In this document: piece after piece, positions 6,233-11,026 of the stretch | Layout of the letters: each line of letters begins with the position of its first letter | How positions within the stretch are numbered: the first letter of the stretch is position 1 | Notes under the pieces: model-generated | Databases searched by the model: none | Told to the model about the DNA's origin: nothing | Seen by the model: the letters and a program-made list of their open reading frames with translations, nothing else | NCBI GenBank assembly: GCA_007376745.1 | Contig: VMGU01000009.1 | Span: 1-11,026 of the forward strand | Direction of reading: 5' to 3' | DNA from: Parcubacteria group bacterium Athens0714_26 | Lineage (GTDB): Bacteria; Patescibacteriota; Minisyncoccia; UBA6257; 02-FULL-45-10c | DNA length: 11,026 nt | Made by a program: the position numbers and the translations under genes

Positions 6233-7243
6233 TTATTTAGTAATATTTTTCGGATTCAAATTATTGCCGATAAATCCTTTAATATTCTCAAATGTCGTAT
6301 TTAAAATCCTCTCAAACGCCTCCTGCGAATTAAAAGCGTTATGTGGCGTTATAAGGACATTCGGCATTTTCATTAAAACGTGATTATAAATCATATTCTT
6401 AAATTCTTCCGGCCTGCCGGTGTTTTGCGCCATAAAACTCATTTCATCTTTTATCTCACCCTCTTCTTCCAGAACATCCAGCCCGCAACCGGCTAAAATA
6501 CCTTTATTCAAAGCATCAACTAACGCTTCAGTTTCCACCAATCCGCCGCGTGCGGTGTTTATCAAATAAGCGCCTTTTTTAATCAAACCAATATTTTCCT
6601 TATTAATAAGATGACGCGTTTTTTCATTATATGGAATATGAATAGTTATTATGTCGGAATTTTTTAATAAATCTTCAAAAGCAACATATTGAAAATTAAC
6701 TTCTTTTTGGAACTCCGCGTCCGGAAACGGGTCATACGCCACAACATTCATACCAAACCCCTTGGCAATTATTATGGCTTCCTTGCCGATTCTGCCTGTG
6801 CCAATCACACCGATAGTCCTGCCTTTTAAATCAATACCCCTAAGCCCGTTTAAATCAAAAGACTCGGTTTCTTTTATCTGGTCAATCGCCTTATACATCT
6901 TTCGAGTTAAATTCAAAATCAATCCAAACGCCCACTCCGCCACGGTATTGTTGCCATACCCGGGCACAAATCCCACTACCACGCCTTTTTCCGCGCAAGC
7001 TTTCAAATCAATATGGTCATAGCCGGTAGAACGCGTCGTAATAAATTTTAAATTCGGAAAATTATCTAAAACGGCTTTGTCTATTCTGGAATTAACAAAT
7101 ATGGAAATAATCTCGGCGTCTTTTTTATCCGGCAAAGAAGACGCATTAAGCTTGTCGTTATTTAAATAAATTTCATCACTGGAAAAATTTTGCTTAATCA
7201 CCTCCCCCTCCCATCCCTCTAATTCAAAAAAACTTATTTTCAT
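6233..7243 (-). CDS. D-isomer-specific 2-hydroxyacid dehydrogenase (D-lactate dehydrogenase-like)
   Basis: Member of the D-2-hydroxyacid dehydrogenase family, 336 aa, the normal size for NAD-dependent D-lactate dehydrogenases. The substrate domain (about 1-100 and 300-336) contains TTRSTGYDHIDL and GYGNNTVAEWAFGLIL. The NAD domain has GVIGTGRIG (148-153 for the GxGxxG) and ends beta-2 with YDPF, where D171 points to NAD over NADP. The catalytic triad is visible: R232 in NTARGGLV, a Glu in DVLEEE (probably E261) and H301 in TPHNAFNS. The insertion with GRPEEFKNMIYNHVLMKMPNV before the catalytic His is typical of the D-lactate dehydrogenase branch. Likely reaction: pyruvate plus NADH to D-lactate, which would close fermentation beside ppsA and eno. 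Substrate specificity cannot be read from sequence; hydroxyisocaproate or phosphoglycerate are alternatives. The start at 7241-7243 lacks a Shine-Dalgarno sequence. Confidence 0.87.
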   Translation of the reverse strand: MKISFFELEGWEGEVIKQNFSSDEIYLNNDKLNASSLPDKKDAEIISIFVNSRIDKAVLDNFPNLKFITTRSTGYDHIDLKACAEKGVVVGFVPGYGNNTVAEWAFGLILNLTRKMYKAIDQIKETESFDLNGLRGIDLKGRTIGVIGTGRIGKEAIIIAKGFGMNVVAYDPFPDAEFQKEVNFQYVAFEDLLKNSDIITIHIPYNEKTRHLINKENIGLIKKGAYLINTARGGLVETEALVDALNKGILAGCGLDVLEEEGEIKDEMSFMAQNTGRPEEFKNMIYNHVLMKMPNVLITPHNAFNSQEAFERILNTTFENIKGFIGNNLNPKNITK

Positions 7244-7264
7244 ATATGTTAATAATTACTATAT

Positions 7265-7292
7265 TTGACATCTGTAAAGCATTTGTTATCAT
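7265..7292 (+). promoter_or_regulatory. Candidate plus-strand promoter facing a terminator
   Basis: On the plus strand TTGACA (7265-7270), 16 bp, then TATCAT (7287-7292, five of six). Transcription would start near 7299-7300 and run only about 55 nt before the T-rich side of the hairpin at 7310-7351. No plus-strand gene lies downstream. The match is good, but AT-rich sequence yields such matches by chance. Confidence 0.4.
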
Positions 7293-7296
7293 TATA
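7291..7296 (-). promoter_or_regulatory. Possible -10 box for the 2-hydroxyacid dehydrogenase
   Basis: TATAAT on the minus strand, about 48 bp upstream of the dehydrogenase ATG and just after the terminator of the ppsA-NYN unit. The place where a -35 box is expected (about 7314-7319) reads GGTGCT, a poor match that lies inside the terminator stem. The call rests on the perfect -10 and on position only. Confidence 0.35.
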
Positions 7297-7309
7297 TCGA
7301 ATTCACATG

Positions 7310-7351
7310 AAAAAGCACCTCTTAAAGTTTCGTCTTTAAGCGGTGTTTTTT
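7310..7351. terminator. Bidirectional hairpin terminator at the end of the NYN gene
   Basis: The arms 7310-7327 and 7334-7351 form a stem of about 17 pairs (inner CTTAAAG with CTTTAAG, outer CACC with GGTG, then A-T pairs) with one T/C mismatch and a 6-nt loop TTTCGT. On the minus strand GGTGC is followed by five T, ending the glycerate kinase-ppsA-NYN unit. On the plus strand six T, a C and four more T follow GGTG (7346-7356). The right arm encodes the last residues of the NYN protein, so gene end and terminator overlap. Confidence 0.75.
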
Positions 7352-7842
7352 CTTTTATACTCTAATTTATCCTTTAAATTATTCATATAAATAAGCTTTT
7401 CTTTTGCAGATTTCTTTAATAATGTTGAACAAGTATCAAAATATGGGCTCATCACCAACTTAAGTTTTTTATTCTCGTAAAGGTACGAAACTAACGAATA
7501 AAAATCTCCGTCACTCGTAATAATCACAGCTTTATCATAATTATTATTGTTATAATCAATCATTGTCTGCAAAACCAAATCAGCATCCACATTACCCTTA
7601 TGTTTACCGTCTTTATCTGGCAAAACCGGTTTAAACATCAACACATAACCATTCTTTTGAAGCGATGAGTACAATTCCTTATTTTGTGGAATATAACCAA
7701 TAAAAACATAAGCGGTCGTTACATTGTATTTTTCTTTTAAATATCTGCGAAATCTATAAAAATCTAATTTCCAGCCCAAACTTTGAATTCCAAGATTTAA
7801 ATTCTGACTATCTATATAAGCATAATTATTTTCTTTCTTCAT
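7336..7842 (-). CDS. NYN-domain (PIN-like, LabA/DUF88-type) putative ribonuclease
   Basis: A 168-aa single-domain protein. The pattern matches NYN domains of the PIN-like nuclease superfamily: YAYIDSQNLN at the N-terminus (D11, N14), HKGNVDADLVLQTM in the middle (D86, D88) and IITSDGDFYSLV (D111, D113). These acidic residues would hold metal for RNA cleavage. There is no signal peptide or membrane segment, and the tail is Lys-rich. The ATG at 7840-7842 lies inside the end of ppsA (17-nt overlap, different frame), which suggests translational coupling. An AGAGA run within ppsA about 8 nt upstream may serve as a ribosome binding site. Its target is unknown; the family includes RNA-processing enzymes and proteins lacking activity. 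It resembles a single-gene housekeeping or accessory nuclease rather than a toxin, since no small antitoxin partner is present. Confidence 0.85.
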   Translation of the reverse strand: MKKENNYAYIDSQNLNLGIQSLGWKLDFYRFRRYLKEKYNVTTAYVFIGYIPQNKELYSSLQKNGYVLMFKPVLPDKDGKHKGNVDADLVLQTMIDYNNNNYDKAVIITSDGDFYSLVSYLYENKKLKLVMSPYFDTCSTLLKKSAKEKLIYMNNLKDKLEYKRKNTA

Positions 7843-10255
7843 AAATTATCTCTTTCTCTTTTTTCGCAATCCTTAAAATATTCTTAATCACCGTATCCGG
7901 ATTCAAAGACATACTACTGATTCCTTTTTCCACCAAAAACTCAGCGAATTCCGGGTAATCCGACGGCGCCTGTCCGCAAATGCCGATGTATTTTCCTTTT
8001 TCTTTGCACTTCGCGATTATCTCGGCAATCATTTTTTTCACCGCCGGGTTATTTTCATTAGCAATATGGGTCACGATTCCCGAATCCCTGTCCAGCCCCA
8101 AAACCAATTGCGTTAAGTCATTGGAGCCGATAGACATCCCGTCAAAAATATCCAAAAACTCGTCGGCAAGCAATATATTCGAAGGTATCTCGCACATCAC
8201 ATAAATTTTCAATTCTTTATCCTTTTTTCTATCCAGCCCGTGAGTTTCCATTATTTCCACCACCCGCCTTCCTTCCTCGGGCGTCCTGCAAAAAGGAATC
8301 ATAGGCACGGTATTTTTAAGCCCCATAACTTCTCTGACTTTCTTAAAAGCCGCGCACTCAAGGCCGAAAGCTTTTTTAAACTTAGGGTCGTAGTAACGCG
8401 ACGCCCCGCGCCACCCAAGCATGGGGTTTTCCTCCGCCGGCTCGTATAAATCGCCTCCGATTAATTTGCTATATTCATTGGTTTTAAAATCAGAAAAACG
8501 GATAACAACCTCGTTAGGCCAGAAAGCCGCGCCGATTTTAGCTATGCCCTCGGCCAACTCGTCAATATAAAAATCTTCTTTATTTTTATATCCGGAAGTC
8601 AACGCATCTATCTGCCTAACAACCTTGGCGGCTTTTGGAGACTTTTTTAATTTCGGATAATCAATCAACGCGTTCGGATGAATTTTAATATGTGAAGCTA
8701 TGATAAACTCCAATCTTCCCAGGCCAACGCCGGAAACAGGCAAATAGCTGTTTTTAAACGCTTCATCCGGAGAACCGATATTTACCATTATTTTTGTTTT
8801 GGTTTTCGGAATTTCATCCAGCTTATGTTCCTTAATTTCAAACGGCAATATTCCTTCATAAACGCGCCCGACTTCGCTGGAAGCGCAATCAATTGTCACC
8901 TCCATCCCATTCTTTAGAATCTTAGTAGCTTTTTCCGTGCCGACAATACAGGGTATGCCGAGCTCGCGCGACACGATTGCCGCGTGGCTGGTGCGCCCGC
9001 CTTCATCCGTGACAATCGCCGAAGCGATTTTCATAATCGGTTCCCAATCCGGGTCGGTTATTTTTGTAACCAAAACTTCATTCTTCTTAAAATTCCCTAT
9101 ATTCTTAGTGCTTTTAATCACATTAACTTTCCCCGAGCCAATTTTCTTGCCAACCGCGATACCCGAAAGCAACAATTTTCCGGTTTTCTCTAGCCTGAAA
9201 TCCTGATAAATATTTTTATTTTTTAAAGAATAAACTGTTTCCGGCCTTGCCTGGACTATAAATAATTCGCCCGTTTTACCGTCTTTTGCCCACTCAAGAT
9301 CCATAGCCTGATATTTTCCTTTCTTTTTGGAAAAATGCTTTTCAACTTTTAAAGCCCAGTCCGCGTATTTTAAAACTTCTTCTTTAGTCAAAGAAAACTT
9401 TTCTCTGTCATTTTTATCAACGTTGACCACTTTTGTCCCTTCTTCTGCATAAATCATTTTTTTATTTTTCACGCCTAAATCCTGAGCAATAATAGACTTA
9501 AACCCCTGCTCCAAAGTCGGCTTGAATACTATAAATTCATCCGGAATAACCCGTCCTTTCACTATCATTTCACCTAAGCCATAAATGCTGTTGATAACAA
9601 TAACTTTATCAAATCCGGACTCCGTATCCAGAGTAAAAATAACCCCGCTGGAACCCAAATCCGAACGCACCATTTTTTGAACTCCGACGGACAAAGCCAC
9701 TTTTATATGATCAAATCCCTGCTCCTCGCGATAAGAAATCGAACGATCGGTAAAAAGCGATGATATGCATTTTCTAACAGCCGCGAGAATCTGCTGCGGC
9801 CCGCGTACATTAAGATAAGTCTCTCCTGCTCCGGCAAAAGAAGCTTCAGCTAAATCTTCGGCTGTAGCCGAAGTGCGCACCGCCACGTCCACATTTTCGC
9901 CGCCGTAAAAATCACTAAGTTCTTTATATGATTTTAAAATCTCTTTTTGCAAATCTTCCGGAAGCTCCGCCTTTAAAATCGCCTGCCTGATTGCCTTGCC
10001 TTTCTTTTGTAAATTTTTAAGGTCGCGCGTGTTAAGGCCGATTAATATATTTTTAATTTTATCTTTTAACCCGGCTTTATCCAAAAAATACCGGTACGCC
10101 GCGGCTGTAATCGCAAACCCATTCGGCACATTCACGCCAAGCGGCGTCAAAAAAGAATACATTTCCCCAAGTCCGCCATTCTTACCTCCAACAATTGAAA
10201 TATCATCTATGGTTATGTCTTTGAACCAAATAATAAAATCTTGTTTTTTATCCAT
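7826..10255 (-). CDS. ppsA: Phosphoenolpyruvate synthase (pyruvate, water dikinase)
   Basis: PEP synthase, 809 aa, close to the usual 790-810. It converts pyruvate, ATP and water to PEP, AMP and phosphate, and can run toward pyruvate in some organisms. The N-terminal ATP-binding domain (about 1-345) starts IVGGKNGGLGEM (21-32) and includes VAVRTSATAEDLAEASFAG (near 125-142) and LEWAKDG...VQARPET (E321, R337). The central swivelling domain carries the phosphorylated histidine in DEGGRTSHAAI (H424). The C-terminal PEP/pyruvate barrel contains GVGLGRLEFI, GWRGASRYY (614-622), CEIPSN (E689), GSNDLTQ (D713) and the proton-donor cysteine in GICGQAPSD (C760). All key residues are present. The ATG at 10253-10255 overlaps the end of the glycerate kinase gene by 8 nt, and the NYN gene overlaps its own end, so the three form one tight unit. 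No regulatory protein of the PPSR type is seen nearby. Confidence 0.96.
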   Translation of the reverse strand: MDKKQDFIIWFKDITIDDISIVGGKNGGLGEMYSFLTPLGVNVPNGFAITAAAYRYFLDKAGLKDKIKNILIGLNTRDLKNLQKKGKAIRQAILKAELPEDLQKEILKSYKELSDFYGGENVDVAVRTSATAEDLAEASFAGAGETYLNVRGPQQILAAVRKCISSLFTDRSISYREEQGFDHIKVALSVGVQKMVRSDLGSSGVIFTLDTESGFDKVIVINSIYGLGEMIVKGRVIPDEFIVFKPTLEQGFKSIIAQDLGVKNKKMIYAEEGTKVVNVDKNDREKFSLTKEEVLKYADWALKVEKHFSKKKGKYQAMDLEWAKDGKTGELFIVQARPETVYSLKNKNIYQDFRLEKTGKLLLSGIAVGKKIGSGKVNVIKSTKNIGNFKKNEVLVTKITDPDWEPIMKIASAIVTDEGGRTSHAAIVSRELGIPCIVGTEKATKILKNGMEVTIDCASSEVGRVYEGILPFEIKEHKLDEIPKTKTKIMVNIGSPDEAFKNSYLPVSGVGLGRLEFIIASHIKIHPNALIDYPKLKKSPKAAKVVRQIDALTSGYKNKEDFYIDELAEGIAKIGAAFWPNEVVIRFSDFKTNEYSKLIGGDLYEPAEENPMLGWRGASRYYDPKFKKAFGLECAAFKKVREVMGLKNTVPMIPFCRTPEEGRRVVEIMETHGLDRKKDKELKIYVMCEIPSNILLADEFLDIFDGMSIGSNDLTQLVLGLDRDSGIVTHIANENNPAVKKMIAEIIAKCKEKGKYIGICGQAPSDYPEFAEFLVEKGISSMSLNPDTVIKNILRIAKKEKEIIYEERK

Positions 10256-11026
10256 TTTTTATAGCAATAATTAAATCAGAAACATTAGAGCCGGTGTCGC
10301 CGGTCAATAAATAATCGCCGGTTTTAACAAAAAAACCATACGAATCATTATTTTCCAAATACTTTTCAACGCTTAAACCTAAATTTTTAACTTTGATTCT
10401 TGATATTATATCACAAATAGCTCCGGCGAGCTCGCAGTTATCCCTGCCGTCAGACGCCACTGATACCAACAACTGATTATCTTTAATATATCTCAAGGCC
10501 GAAAGCGCCAGCTCCTGATTGCGCCCCCCCTTGCCGTCGCCACGTACCGTTACCGTACTCTCTCCGCCGTACAATAATACTGTTTTAGGATTTTTTTCCT
10601 CAAGCTTACTTACAAACTCCTTACCTAAATTACGAGCTTCTCCGGAAAAATTATTAGTGATAATTTCAGCCTGAAAACCCAGTTTTAACGCTTTGTCCGC
10701 CATCGCGCGTAAAGCGACTTCATTTGAAACAACTAAAATATTATCAATATTTTTAAAATATTTATTATGTTTAGGCGTCTCAATTAAATCAAGATTAGAA
10801 ATATTCAAATCTTTTAACGTATTGTATTTCCATAACACTTCTCGAGCGTCAGAAATAGTCGTCGTGTCTTTTGTAGTAGGACCCGAAGCGACAAATTCAA
10901 TTGAGTGACCTGGCACGTCGGAAAATATAAGAGACACCGCCTTAGCCGGATAAATATACTTCGCCAAAAAGCCGCCGCGAGCCAAAGAAAGATGCTTACG
11001 CACAGTATTTATTTTTTCAATATCGG
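10248..11026 (-). CDS. Glycerate 2-kinase, MOFRL family (5' end outside window)
   Basis: The last about 259 residues of a protein whose N-terminus lies beyond the right edge. A GTG at 11001-11003 could be read as a start, but it is the Val of NTVRKHLS, a conserved internal motif, and the frame continues upstream (DIEKIN). The family is usually about 420-450 aa. Visible motifs are VRKHLSLARGGFLA, SDVPGHSIEFVASGPT, GEARNLG, the MOFRL-domain core GGESTVTVRGDGKGGRNQE, SDGRDNCELAGAI and TGDTGSNVSDLI. Family members phosphorylate D-glycerate with ATP to 2-phosphoglycerate, the substrate of the enolase encoded nearby. The usual TDGIDG motif reads SDGRDN, a variant to note. Seven C at 10524-10530 encode part of the GKGGRNQ loop. 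The stop overlaps the ppsA start by 8 nt, which points to coupled translation. Confidence 0.9.
   Translation of the reverse strand, partial: DIEKINTVRKHLSLARGGFLAKYIYPAKAVSLIFSDVPGHSIEFVASGPTTKDTTTISDAREVLWKYNTLKDLNISNLDLIETPKHNKYFKNIDNILVVSNEVALRAMADKALKLGFQAEIITNNFSGEARNLGKEFVSKLEEKNPKTVLLYGGESTVTVRGDGKGGRNQELALSALRYIKDNQLLVSVASDGRDNCELAGAICDIISRIKVKNLGLSVEKYLENNDSYGFFVKTGDYLLTGDTGSNVSDLIIAIKNG

Noticed and set aside
7336..7842. NYN gene as a toxin of a toxin-antitoxin pair
   Set aside because: No small antitoxin-like gene is adjacent, and the gene is coupled to ppsA instead.
7980..10274. Plus-strand open frames opposite ppsA
   Set aside because: They mirror ppsA codons and contain no recognisable motifs; the minus-strand protein is complete.
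11001..11003. GTG as the true start of the glycerate kinase gene
   Set aside because: It encodes the Val of the conserved internal VRKHLS motif, and the frame stays open to the window end.
1..11026. Alternative code with UGA read as glycine
   Set aside because: All genes run full length without in-frame TGA, and their conserved glycines use GGN codons.

Overview
This is an AT-rich bacterial chromosomal segment of housekeeping genes with no mobile elements. Ten genes lie on the minus strand and one partial gene on the plus strand. The likely source is a member of the Candidate Phyla Radiation (Patescibacteria, Parcubacteria-like). That assignment is an inference. It rests on compact and divergent versions of core proteins (61-aa SecE, 401-aa enolase, 296-aa GpsA), a MOFRL-type glycerate kinase, very short or overlapping gene junctions, almost no Shine-Dalgarno motifs, and a fibronectin-type surface protein next to the information genes. 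Every gene reads cleanly in the standard bacterial code with no in-frame TGA, so the UGA-glycine code of Gracilibacteria/SR1 does not apply.

Left part (1-3728). The C-terminal end of a surface-type Fn3/purple-acid-phosphatase-N-like protein runs rightward. It converges, with 3 bp between stop codons, on a leftward information-processing block in the order gyrB > secE > nusG > rplK. The usual rplA/rplJ/rplL genes do not follow rplK. secE has a perfect consensus promoter (TTGACA, 17 bp, TATAAT) whose -35 box lies inside the last codons of gyrB; it would give a leader of only about 5 nt. rplK has its own near-consensus extended -10 promoter in a 194-bp gap filled with copies of an ATTCGC-type repeat.

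Right part (3877-11026). Six leftward genes are arranged as glycerate 2-kinase (5' end outside the window) > ppsA > NYN-domain nuclease-like protein, terminator, D-2-hydroxyacid dehydrogenase, then eno > gpsA and a strong terminator. Four of the enzymes share metabolites: glycerate to 2-phosphoglycerate (glycerate kinase), 2-phosphoglycerate to PEP (enolase), PEP with pyruvate (PEP synthase), and pyruvate to D-lactate (the dehydrogenase, if that is its substrate). GpsA links triose phosphate to glycerol 3-phosphate. The block looks like a compact lower-glycolysis and fermentation locus. The NYN gene overlaps the end of ppsA by 17 nt, an unexplained partner.

No intergenic gap exceeds 300 bp. 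I see no tRNA, rRNA, CRISPR array, prophage or IS. I found no clearly new multi-gene system. The items most worth checking are the near-leaderless secE promoter, the repeat-rich rplK promoter, the 6101-6168 stem-loop, a possible roughly 55-nt plus-strand transcript at 7299-7353, and the lineage-specific deletions in GpsA and enolase.
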